Source of the DNA: Chloroflexota bacterium
GTDB lineage: Bacteria; Chloroflexota; Limnocylindria; P2-11E
Assembly: GCA_005889445.1 (NCBI GenBank)
Contig: VBGS01000061.1
Location: 1-5,284, forward strand
Length of the DNA stretch: 5,284 nt
Direction: 5' to 3'
Below, in pieces: positions 1 to 5,009 of this stretch (position 1 is its first letter; each line of letters begins with the position of its first letter). The position numbers and the translations under genes are program-made. The notes beneath the pieces are model-generated. The model ran no database searches. It saw nothing but the letters and a program-made list of their open reading frames with translations, and had not been told where the DNA came from.

Positions 1-536
1 GGCGTCGGCCCCGTCTGTCCCTGATATGACGATCCGAGCTCCGGCGATCCGTAGGGATGCTCCGCGGGAGTGGACAGCGGAAAGAACGACAGCTGTCCGA
101 TCCGCATTCCGGCGTAGAGCGTGATCGGAATCGTGTTCACGTTGCTGAGCTCCAGCGTGATGTGGCCGTCCCATGCCGGATCGATGAATCCGGCGGTGCT
201 GTGGATCAGCAGACCGAGCCGACCGAGCGAGCTTTTCCCCTCGACCCGCGAGACGATGTCATCGGGAAGCCGCAAACGCTCGCGCGTCGAGCCGAGGACG
301 AATTCGCCGGGGTGAAGGATGAAGGGGGTCCTCGGAGGCACCTCCACGAGCTCGGTGACGTCGTCGAGCGGGCGAGCCAGGTCGATGAACGCGTGACGGC
401 TCGAGCGGAAGACCCGAAACCGATGATCGAGACGGATGTCGACCGAAGCCGGCTGCACGCACTTCTCATCGAACGGATCGATGCCGATGCGCCCAGCGGC
501 GATCGCCTTGCGGATGTCACGATCGGAGAGGACCAC
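1..536 (-). CDS. dcd: dCTP deaminase, probably bifunctional dCTP deaminase/dUTPase; 3' end cut by window
   Basis: Cytosolic trimeric enzyme of pyrimidine deoxynucleotide synthesis. It deaminates dCTP and, in the bifunctional subfamily, also cleaves pyrophosphate to give dUMP for thymidylate synthase. The protein opens MVLSDRDIRKAI, continues GRIGIDPFD (res. 15-23) and VQPASVDIRLD (27-37), has HPGEFVLGST (75-84), the active-site stretch GKSSLGRLGLL (100-110), HSTAGFIDP (112-120) with ITLELSN (126-132) carrying the expected catalytic Glu129, and a C-terminal HPYGS...YQGQTGPT (160-178). From memory this tracks Mycobacterium tuberculosis Dcd almost residue for residue, including STAG where monofunctional E. 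coli Dcd has VTAH; hence the bifunctional call (inference). The GTG at 536 puts the canonical MxLSDRD at the N-terminus; a GAGG lies only 2 nt upstream, so the ribosome site is poor. 178 codons are visible with no stop; about 10-12 residues are probably missing. It lies 75 nt downstream of nrdR. Confidence 0.95.
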   Translation of the reverse strand, partial: MVLSDRDIRKAIAAGRIGIDPFDEKCVQPASVDIRLDHRFRVFRSSRHAFIDLARPLDDVTELVEVPPRTPFILHPGEFVLGSTRERLRLPDDIVSRVEGKSSLGRLGLLIHSTAGFIDPAWDGHITLELSNVNTIPITLYAGMRIGQLSFFPLSTPAEHPYGSPELGSSYQGQTGPT

Positions 537-566
537 GTCCTCGCAGTATGCCGGGACCGTGGTGAG

Positions 567-585
567 CGTCCTCCCAGAGAGGACG
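567..585 (-). other. Stem-loop between nrdR and dcd
   Basis: A perfect 7-bp inverted repeat, CGTCCTC (567-573) and GAGGACG (579-585), with a 5-nt loop lies in the 75-nt gap between the nrdR stop and the dcd start. On the minus strand no T-run follows it, so it is not a classic intrinsic terminator. It could attenuate readthrough, protect the upstream mRNA end, or mean nothing. The fold is directly visible; its role is unknown. Confidence 0.4.
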
Positions 586-611
586 ACGCGGATCAGCGGC
601 CCGGGGTCACG

Positions 612-1157
612 CTAGCGGCGGCGGCGACGGGGCGCGACGCCAACGGGCTCCGCGATCGGAAGCGTGATCTGCTCCGCGACGCGGCGGTCGCGCACCTCCT
701 GACGCAGTCGGACGAGCGCTGCAAGCTCGTCGTACAGGGCATCGATGTCCGGGGTCCGCGAATACACGATCTTGAACCGCAGGTAGCTCAGCGGATCGCG
801 CTCAGCCAGCCGCTCGAGGACCATCTCCCCGATCCGCTGCGAAGGGACCTCGGAGAGACCGCTCTGCCTGAGGCTCGACTCGAGGTCCTCGATGAGCCCG
901 CTGATCTGGTCTGGGGTGAGCGCCTTCGACCCGGCCTTCTCGATCGCGCTGGCCAGCTTGCGTCGGTCAAACTCCTGCCGGGTCCCGTCCCGCTTGAGAA
1001 CCTGGATGCGCGCCGACTCGCTCCGCTCGAAAGTGGTGAAGCGCTCCTCGCAGCGGTCACAGACGCGCCTGCGGCGGATCGAGGTCCCGTCCTCCGCCTC
1101 ACGCGAGTCGATGACACGTGTGTCGGTGTTGCCGCACGCAGGACAGCGCACGGACAC
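612..1157 (-). CDS. nrdR: Transcriptional repressor NrdR (zinc ribbon plus ATP-cone)
   Basis: Nucleotide-sensing repressor that binds paired NrdR boxes upstream of ribonucleotide reductase genes when the ATP-cone is loaded with dATP/ATP. The 181-residue protein begins with a zinc ribbon: CPAC (Cys5, Cys8) and CDRC (Cys33, Cys36), separated by the family signature VIDSREAEDGTSIRRRRVC, followed by RFTTFER (39-45). Residues about 49-140 form the ATP-cone, with VLKRDGTRQEFDRRKL (53-68). The usual FASVYR near the cone end reads FKIVYSR here, and the protein extends past the usual 150-160 residues, ending in an Arg-rich APRRRRR. Two GTG starts are possible: 1157, or 1151, which would give the common MRCPxC N-terminus. 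Neither has a visible Shine-Dalgarno sequence, and an in-frame TAG lies 21 nt upstream of the first, so no longer form exists. Located after a terminator, so probably transcribed from its own promoter, with dcd downstream. Confidence 0.95.
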   Translation of the reverse strand: MSVRCPACGNTDTRVIDSREAEDGTSIRRRRVCDRCEERFTTFERSESARIQVLKRDGTRQEFDRRKLASAIEKAGSKALTPDQISGLIEDLESSLRQSGLSEVPSQRIGEMVLERLAERDPLSYLRFKIVYSRTPDIDALYDELAALVRLRQEVRDRRVAEQITLPIAEPVGVAPRRRRR

Positions 1158-1191
1158 AAGATATGGGAAGAGGGACTACTAAATCTAGTGG
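1154..1191 (-). promoter_or_regulatory. Two candidate NrdR boxes in front of nrdR
   Basis: On the minus strand CCACTAGATTTAGTAG (1191-1176) and TTCCCATATCTTGTGT (1169-1154) each match about 11 of 16 positions of the palindromic NrdR box as I remember it (acaCwATATaTwGtgt). Their centres are 22 bp apart, about two helical turns, so they would face the same side of DNA; the commonest natural spacing is about three turns. The second box covers the first possible GTG start. The TAGATT inside the first box could double as a -10 element, but I see no convincing -35. This would make nrdR autoregulated. The consensus comes from memory and the site has not been scored. Confidence 0.45.
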
Positions 1192-1228
1192 CTGGGGCCG
1201 GGAGAGGGGGTTGGGGGCTACCCGCCAT

Positions 1229-1267
1229 GAGAACACAAAGCCGAGCCCGCGGTTAGCGCGGGCTCGG
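1229..1267 (-). terminator. Intrinsic terminator, 11-bp stem, before nrdR
   Basis: CCGAGCCCGCG (1241-1251) and CGCGGGCTCGG (1257-1267) form a perfect 11-bp GC-rich stem with a 5-nt loop. Reading on the minus strand, the stem is followed by the T-rich CTTTGTGTTCTC (1240-1229). It is placed to stop transcription coming from the division genes and the small membrane genes before nrdR. The tract is interrupted by G and C, so efficiency is uncertain. No comparable T-run lies on the plus-strand side. Confidence 0.7.
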
Positions 1268-1292
1268 CCGGCTCGCCAGAGAGAGCGAGGGG

Positions 1293-1336
1293 TTGCAGGG
1301 GCAAGCCCCTGCGCAAGAAATGGGGGCAAGCCCCCA
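1293..1336 (-). repeat. Twin palindromes sharing GGGGCAAGCCCC core
   Basis: Two successive hairpins carry the same core and loop: GCAGGGG-CAAG-CCCCTGC (1295-1312) and TGGGGG-CAAG-CCCCCA (1321-1336), 8 nt apart. On the minus strand the second comes first, 8 nt after the microprotein stop, and is followed by TTTCTTGC (1320-1313), so it could act as a terminator in tandem with the one at 1241-1267. The shared core suggests copies of a short palindromic (REP-like) element; whether it occurs elsewhere in the genome cannot be seen here. Confidence 0.6.
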
Positions 1337-1344
1337 CGACAAAA

Positions 1345-1425
1345 CTAGTGTCCGACGCCGAGCAAGAAGAGAAGGATGATCAGCGCGAGCGGCGCGCCAA
1401 GCAGCCAGAGCAGGATCAGGATCAT
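1345..1425 (-). CDS. 26-residue hydrophobic single-helix membrane microprotein
   Basis: Unrecognised function. An ATG at 1425 opens 26 codons ending in TAG (1347-1345). The peptide begins MILILLWLLG, has an AP near residues 11-12, and ends LLFLLGVGH. It is almost entirely Leu/Ile/Val/Ala/Gly with one Trp and no internal charge, which predicts one transmembrane helix spanning nearly the whole protein. The case for translation is strong: the near-ideal Shine-Dalgarno AAAGGAGGT (1440-1432) sits 6 nt before the ATG, the best such site in the window, and overlaps the stop codon of the upstream membrane protein gene, so the two are probably co-transcribed and possibly coupled. The gene ends 8 nt before a palindrome cluster that likely terminates the transcript. 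It may be a partner or regulator of the upstream membrane protein, a stress-type small membrane protein, or a toxin-like peptide; nothing in the sequence decides between these. Confidence 0.75.
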   Translation of the reverse strand: MILILLWLLGAPLALIILLFLLGVGH

Positions 1426-1431
1426 CTCGCT

Positions 1432-1440
1432 ACCTCCTTT
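1432..1440 (-). promoter_or_regulatory. Strong ribosome binding site of the microprotein gene
   Basis: AAAGGAGGT on the minus strand is fully complementary to the common 3' end of 16S rRNA and lies 6 nt upstream of the ATG at 1425. Its first bases overlap the TAA (1441-1439) that ends the preceding gene. This site is the main reason to accept the 26-codon ORF as a gene. Confidence 0.8.
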
Positions 1441-2062
1441 AGATACGCGTCGTGCGATCGCTCATCACCGGACGGGATGCGCCCATCCGGCGCTCGCGGT
1501 CGATTACGGTGAAGTTCATCGGCTCGCCCGAGCCCATCCAGCCGCCGACGACGCTGCCGGCAAGGCCGAGCAGCAGCGCGACCGCGGCCGCGGTCGCACC
1601 GGCGGTCGCCGCCTTGGCGGCATTCGGGTCGACCGGCTGCCCAGGCACGGCGGGCACCGCTGGCGATGGCGCAAGCCCGGCATACCACCCGTTGAAGACC
1701 GCTCCGCCGAAGCTCGACATGGCCAGCAGGATCACCGTCCCGGCGAGGAACGCGATCGCGCCGTGAAGCGCGGCGGGCTCGGCACGGCGGATACCGGCAA
1801 CACGGACCGCGATCCACCCGCCGATGACAAAGGCCAGGAAGGAAGCGAAGACGGCATACGCCACGGCAACGCGTCCGACGCCGCTGAAGTCGGTGACGCG
1901 ACCGGCGTTACCAGCTTTCCACGAACCGACCGCGGTCCCGATGACTCCAAAGAGGACGACGGCGACGACCGACGCGAGCGCTCCGACGATGATCGGTGTC
2001 CAGTAGACCGGCCACGCCGTCCAGGTCTCGTCCCGAACGACGGTGCCGCTTTCTCGCACCAT
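1439..2062 (-). CDS. Four-helix integral membrane protein, YrzE/PhnA-like membrane family resemblance
   Basis: A 207-residue protein of unknown function. Four hydrophobic segments are visible at about 21-46, 63-88, 97-120 and 150-176. The first has WTPIIVGALASVVAVVLFG, the second ends IGGWIAVRVAG (80-90), and the third follows AALHGAIAFLAGTV (97-110). This pattern (Galva...lG.aiG, then GGWiAgRlaG, then lHG) resembles the poorly characterised TIGR04086/YrzE or 'PhnA-like' membrane proteins; that is a motif-level impression, not a search result. An Ala/Pro-rich loop at 129-148 probably faces outward. The positive residues after helix 2 (IRR, 91-93) and the basic C-terminal tail (188-207) suggest both ends are cytoplasmic. 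The ATG at 2062 is preceded by GGGGGTG, 4 nt away, which may be masked by a hairpin. It follows ftsZ by 94 nt and overlaps the microprotein's ribosome site with its stop codon. Confidence 0.85.
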   Translation of the reverse strand: MVRESGTVVRDETWTAWPVYWTPIIVGALASVVAVVLFGVIGTAVGSWKAGNAGRVTDFSGVGRVAVAYAVFASFLAFVIGGWIAVRVAGIRRAEPAALHGAIAFLAGTVILLAMSSFGGAVFNGWYAGLAPSPAVPAVPGQPVDPNAAKAATAGATAAAVALLLGLAGSVVGGWMGSGEPMNFTVIDRERRMGASRPVMSDRTTRI

Positions 2063-2066
2063 TCAA

Positions 2067-2105
2067 CACCCCCGCTTTCAAAATTTGGCTCGTTTTCGAG
2101 CGGGG
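2067..2105 (-). promoter_or_regulatory. Possible Shine-Dalgarno-masking hairpin before the membrane protein gene
   Basis: In the minus-strand leader, CCCCGCT (2105-2099) is complementary to AGCGGGG (2076-2070), which contains most of the only Shine-Dalgarno candidate, GGGGGTG (2073-2067). The stem can be lengthened by AAA/TTT pairing inside. The upstream arm also takes part in a competing local hairpin, GCTCG-AAAA-CGAGC (2101-2088), which would leave the ribosome site free. The two folds share bases and exclude each other, a layout compatible with translational control. I found no match to a known riboswitch. Confidence 0.35.
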
Positions 2106-2129
2106 ATGCAGGCAACATGCCAAGGTCCG

Positions 2130-2154
2130 TGAGCGGCGGGCGTGCCGCCGCTCA
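2130..2154 (-). other. Stem-loop just after ftsZ stop
   Basis: TGAGCGGCGG (2130-2139) and CCGCCGCTCA (2145-2154) pair perfectly over 10 bp with a 5-nt loop, starting 2 nt after the ftsZ stop codon. On the minus strand it is followed by CGGACCTTGGC without a T-run, so it is at best a weak terminator. It may instead protect the 3' end of ftsZ mRNA or lower expression of the downstream membrane gene. Confidence 0.5.
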
Positions 2155-2156
2155 GT

Positions 2157-3290
2157 TCAGCGGCGTCGTAGGAAGCTGGGCACCTCGAGATCGTCGGCGT
2201 CGAGCTTCTTGGCCTCTTCCGCCTTTCCATGAGGCGGCGTCATTGCCGGCTGCGGCATCGCCGCCGGCGCGGCCGTCCGCTGCTCGACCGATGGCGCCTG
2301 CCTCTTGTAGAGCGGCCCCTCGAGCCTCCGGATCGCGCGCGCCTGCTCGAAGGCCGTCGCGATGACCGAGATCTTGACCTCGCCACCCATGCGCTCGTCG
2401 ATGACGGCGCCGAAGATGATGTTCGCCTCGGGGTCGGCCGCCGCGTGGATGATCTCGGCGGCCTCGTTCACCTCGAACAGCGTGAGGTCGGGACCACCCG
2501 TGATCGTGAAGAGCACTCCGCGAGCTCCGTCGATCGATTGCTCGAGGAGCGGCGACATGATCGCCTGCCGCGCGGCCTCGGCCGCGCGTGTCTCGCCAGA
2601 TCCGTGTCCGATCCCCATCAGCGCCGAGCCGGCGTTCGTCATGATCGTCTTCACGTCCGCGAAGTCCAGGTTGATGAGTCCAGGAACGGTGATCAGGTCG
2701 CTGATGCCCTGGACGCCCTGGCGCAGCACGTCGTCAACGATTCGGAAGGCGTCGACCATGCTGGTGCGCTTCTCGACGACCTGGAGCAGCCGGTCGTTCG
2801 GGATGGTGATGAGCGTGTCGACCTTGTCGACGAGCTCCGCGATGCCCTGCTCCGCGAGGAGCCGGCGCTTCGCGCCCTCGAAGCTGAACGGCTTGGTGAC
2901 CACGGCCACGGTGAGCGCGCCGACGTCCTTGGCGATCTCCGCGATGATCGGCGCCGCACCGGTGCCAGTCCCGCCGCCCATGCCGGCGGTCACGAAGACC
3001 ATGTCGGCCTCTTTCAGGGCTTCGTAGAGCTTCTCGCTGTCGTCTTCGGCCGACTTGCGGCCGACCGTCGGATCGGCTCCCGAGCCGAGGCCTTTGGTGA
3101 CCTTGTCGCCGATGCGGATCTTGTGGGGCGCGTCGGAGAGGAGGAGCGCCTGGGCATCGGTGTTGACCGCGATGAATTCCACACCGAGAAGCTCGGCGCG
3201 GATCATCCGGTTCACCGCATTCGAACCACCGCCGCCAACGCCGACGACCTTAATGAGCGCGAAGTTCTCGATATCGCTTCGGAGGGGCAT
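2157..3290 (-). CDS. ftsZ: Cell division GTPase FtsZ
   Basis: Tubulin homologue that polymerises with GTP at midcell to form the Z-ring on which the divisome assembles. With the start at 3290 the protein has 377 residues, a normal length. The nucleotide-binding N-domain shows VGVGGGGSNAVNRM (16-29), VNTDAQAL (42-49) and the tubulin signature GGGTGTG (105-111) within TAGMGGGTGTGAAP. The T7 synergy loop NLDFADVK (207-214) supplies the acidic residues that complete the neighbouring subunit's GTPase site. The C-domain includes AVIDERMGGEVKISVIAT (295-312). A short Ala/Pro-rich linker (about 330-365) leads to the conserved C-terminal peptide DDLEVPSFLRRR (366-377), the docking site for FtsA and other partners. 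A longer reading frame starts at 3344, but its 18 extra residues are not family-like and that ATG has no ribosome site, so 3290 is preferred. It lies 159 nt after ftsA and may have its own promoter in that gap. Confidence 0.97.
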   Translation of the reverse strand: MPLRSDIENFALIKVVGVGGGGSNAVNRMIRAELLGVEFIAVNTDAQALLLSDAPHKIRIGDKVTKGLGSGADPTVGRKSAEDDSEKLYEALKEADMVFVTAGMGGGTGTGAAPIIAEIAKDVGALTVAVVTKPFSFEGAKRRLLAEQGIAELVDKVDTLITIPNDRLLQVVEKRTSMVDAFRIVDDVLRQGVQGISDLITVPGLINLDFADVKTIMTNAGSALMGIGHGSGETRAAEAARQAIMSPLLEQSIDGARGVLFTITGGPDLTLFEVNEAAEIIHAAADPEANIIFGAVIDERMGGEVKISVIATAFEQARAIRRLEGPLYKRQAPSVEQRTAAPAAMPQPAMTPPHGKAEEAKKLDADDLEVPSFLRRR

Positions 3291-3297
3291 GGGTAAG

Positions 3298-3302
3298 CCT
3301 CC
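3298..3302 (-). promoter_or_regulatory. Ribosome binding site deciding the ftsZ start
   Basis: GGAGG on the minus strand lies 7 nt upstream of the ATG at 3290, an ideal spacing. It supports initiation there over the upstream in-frame ATG at 3344, which follows GAATAGCC and has no purine-rich site. Confidence 0.85.
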
Positions 3303-3365
3303 ATGATGTCCATGCCGCTGCCCCTCCCCTAGCGGTGCGCTCATGGCTATTCAGTTCGCGTCGTG

Positions 3366-3371
3366 ACTATA
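3366..3371 (-). promoter_or_regulatory. Weak -10-like hexamer in the ftsA-ftsZ gap
   Basis: TATAGT (3371-3366, minus strand) is the most AT-rich hexamer in the 159-nt ftsA-ftsZ gap and would give a leader of roughly 70 nt for ftsZ. The nearest -35-like sequence, TTGAGC (3385-3380), is only 8 nt away, too close for a normal sigma-A promoter, and nothing convincing lies 16-18 nt upstream. A separate ftsZ promoter is plausible from the gap and from practice in other bacteria, but this site is a guess. Confidence 0.2.
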
Positions 3372-3436
3372 TCTCGCTGGCTCAACGTTTGGCGAGCACC
3401 AACTGTGATTCCCTCGCGGTCGATCGCGCAGAACTC

Positions 3437-3450
3437 GCGGCGTCAGCCGC
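3437..3450 (-). other. Small stem-loop at ftsA stop
   Basis: GCGGC (3437-3441) and GCCGC (3446-3450) pair with a 4-nt loop, the stem beginning in the last base of the ftsA TAG. No T-run follows on the minus strand. The stem is short and could be chance in GC-rich DNA, but it repeats the pattern of hairpins placed at gene ends seen after ftsZ and nrdR. Confidence 0.25.
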
Positions 3451-4682
3451 TAGGGCATGAGTCCCTTGAAGATCTTGCCGATCCGCGAGGTGACCCCTTC
3501 AAGGGAGCGCGCGCTGGAGCCGTCTTCCTCGGCTGGCCAGTTTCGAGCGCCCCAGAGCAACAGCCCGGAGGACGCGGCGTACCGCGGGGTCGCGATCTGA
3601 TCGGTCAGACCGCCCAGGCCCGATGGACTCTGGATCCTCGCGCTCATGCCGAGCTGATCGCGTGCCGCTCGGCCGATCCCGCTGAGCAGCGAGCCGCCCC
3701 CGGTGAGCACGAGACCTGCCTGCAGCCGGTTCATCGCGCCCGCGGCTTCGATCTCCTTGCCCACAAAATCGAAGATCTCGCTGACCCGAGACTCCACGAT
3801 CTCCGCGATGTGACGTCGCGTCACCCCGTGTGAGGTCTCCTCGCCGATCGAGGTCACCTGCAGGACCTCGTCCGGATCCACGTCGAGCGGCGCGGCGTTC
3901 CCGTACTTGAACTTCACGGTCTCGGCGGCGTCCGGGGTCACGCGGAGGACGATCCCCAGGTCCCCGGTGATCGTCCGCCCGCCCATCGGGATGGTCGCGC
4001 AGTGCGAGATGGAGCCGTCCTGGAAGATGGCCACGTCGGTGGTGTCGCCCCCGATGTCGGCGAGGACGACCCCGAGCTCGCGATCCTCCTCGCTCAGCAC
4101 CGCCTCCGCGGTCGCGAGGGGCGCCAGCACCAGCTCGTCGATCTCGACACCGGCGCGCTGCACGCACTTGGTCAGGTTTTGGACGCTCGTGCTCGACGCG
4201 GTGACGATGTGCGTTTCGACCTCCAGCCGGACGGCGGTCATGCCGATCGGATCCCGGACGCCGTTCTGGCCGTCGACGACGTACCCGCGCGGGATCACGT
4301 GAAGGATCTCGCGCGTGTTCGGGATGGAGATGGCTCGCGCTGCCTCGATCGCGCGGACCGTGTCGTCGCGATCGACGTCCTTCGCTCGGCCAGAGACCGC
4401 GACCATGCCGCGGGAGTTCTGCGAGAGGATGTGGCTGCCGGAGATCCCAACGAACGCGGAGCGCACCTTGAGCCCGGAGAGTCGCTCGGCCGCCTCGACC
4501 GCGTTGGCGACGGATTGGACCGTCCGGTCGATGTCGATGACGACGCCTTTGCGGAGGCCGTCGGAGGGCGCCTGGCCGATGCCGATGACGTCGACGCCCC
4601 CACGCTCTCCCATCTCGGCGATGAGGACGCACACCTTCGTCGTGCCGATGTCGATCGCGACGAGGATCGGCTGCTCAGCCAT
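3450..4682 (-). CDS. ftsA: Cell division protein FtsA, actin-like Z-ring membrane anchor
   Basis: Actin/Hsp70-fold ATPase that binds the FtsZ C-terminal peptide, polymerises beneath the membrane and recruits later division proteins. The 410 residues contain the phosphate-1 motif AIDIGTTKVCVL (9-20), the FtsA-specific 1C subdomain (about 84-165, starting HILSQNSRGMVAV), phosphate-2 VLADIGGDTTDVAIF (206-220), and the adenosine motif GLVLTGGGSLLSGI (323-336). The protein ends in a probable amphipathic membrane-targeting helix, SRIGKIFKGLMP (399-410). All expected parts are present and the length is normal. The ATG at 4682 gives a standard N-terminus; it lies 3 nt after the sbp stop and has no clear Shine-Dalgarno sequence, so initiation probably depends on translation of sbp. 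Presence of FtsA argues against most Actinobacteria as the source. Confidence 0.97.
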   Translation of the reverse strand: MAEQPILVAIDIGTTKVCVLIAEMGERGGVDVIGIGQAPSDGLRKGVVIDIDRTVQSVANAVEAAERLSGLKVRSAFVGISGSHILSQNSRGMVAVSGRAKDVDRDDTVRAIEAARAISIPNTREILHVIPRGYVVDGQNGVRDPIGMTAVRLEVETHIVTASSTSVQNLTKCVQRAGVEIDELVLAPLATAEAVLSEEDRELGVVLADIGGDTTDVAIFQDGSISHCATIPMGGRTITGDLGIVLRVTPDAAETVKFKYGNAAPLDVDPDEVLQVTSIGEETSHGVTRRHIAEIVESRVSEIFDFVGKEIEAAGAMNRLQAGLVLTGGGSLLSGIGRAARDQLGMSARIQSPSGLGGLTDQIATPRYAASSGLLLWGARNWPAEEDGSSARSLEGVTSRIGKIFKGLMP

Positions 4683-4685
4683 CGA

Positions 4686-5009
4686 TTAGAGAAAGTGCCG
4701 GCGGATGACCGCGACATTCTGGAAGATGCGCCATCCGAAGGCAAAGAGCGCCACGAGATAGAGGTCGATCCCAAGACGGTCGCCCAGGAACGTCAGCGCT
4801 GCCGCGAGCAGGGCGTTCGTGTAAAAACCGGAGAGGAAGATCCTCGTGTCGAAGTGTCCTTCGAGCTCCGCGCGCGCCGCTCCGAGGAGCGAATCGAGCG
4901 CGGCGAGGATCCCAACGGCGCTGTAGCGAGCCCACTCGATCGGAAGGTTGAATCGGAGGGCGAGCCCCAGCAGCACCCCGGCGACCAGGCCGAGGAGCGG
5001 AAGAAGCAC
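4686..5009 (-). CDS. sbp: Small basic protein Sbp, DUF1290 membrane protein
   Basis: A 107-residue membrane protein of the Sbp (YlxI/DUF1290) family, encoded next to ftsA in Bacillus and many relatives; its biochemical role is not established. Hydrophobic segments are visible at about 1-20, 28-44, 56-76 and 80-100. Family hallmarks are VGILAALDSLLGAARAELEG (32-51), FDTRIFLSGFYTNALLAA (53-70), LGIDLYLVALFAFGWRIFQN (79-98) and the final VAVIRRHFL (99-107), all close to Bacillus Sbp as I recall it. The start is GTG at 5009, immediately after the ftsQ TGA (junction TGAGTG, no spacer) with no Shine-Dalgarno sequence, so it is probably translated by ribosomes finishing ftsQ. It lacks the short charged tail found in Bacillus. 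The order ftsQ-sbp-ftsA matches Bacillus, minus ylxW and ylxX. Confidence 0.9.
   Translation of the reverse strand: MLLPLLGLVAGVLLGLALRFNLPIEWARYSAVGILAALDSLLGAARAELEGHFDTRIFLSGFYTNALLAAALTFLGDRLGIDLYLVALFAFGWRIFQNVAVIRRHFL

Noticed and set aside
57..1256. A 399-codon plus-strand open frame opposite nrdR and dcd
   Set aside because: It is antisense to two clearly recognisable genes. Its Arg/Asp/Leu-rich translation shows no domain, as expected for the opposite strand of GC-rich coding DNA.
1293..1336. Minimal CRISPR array
   Set aside because: Only two short palindromes 8 nt apart, with no spacer-sized unique sequence and no third unit; they are hairpin repeats.
2063..2156. Known riboswitch or sRNA in the ftsZ to membrane-protein gap
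   Set aside because: The gap is only 94 nt, shows two simple stem-loops and no recognised conserved core; only the possible ribosome-site masking is reported.
2229..3296. A 355-codon plus-strand open frame opposite ftsZ
   Set aside because: Composition is dominated by Arg, Asp, Leu and Val with no motif; it mirrors ftsZ codons and has no plausible ribosome site.
3291..3344. An 18-residue N-terminal extension of FtsZ from the ATG at 3344
   Set aside because: The upstream ATG has no ribosome site, the extra residues (His/Gly-rich) do not match FtsZ, and a GGAGG 7 nt before 3290 gives the canonical start.
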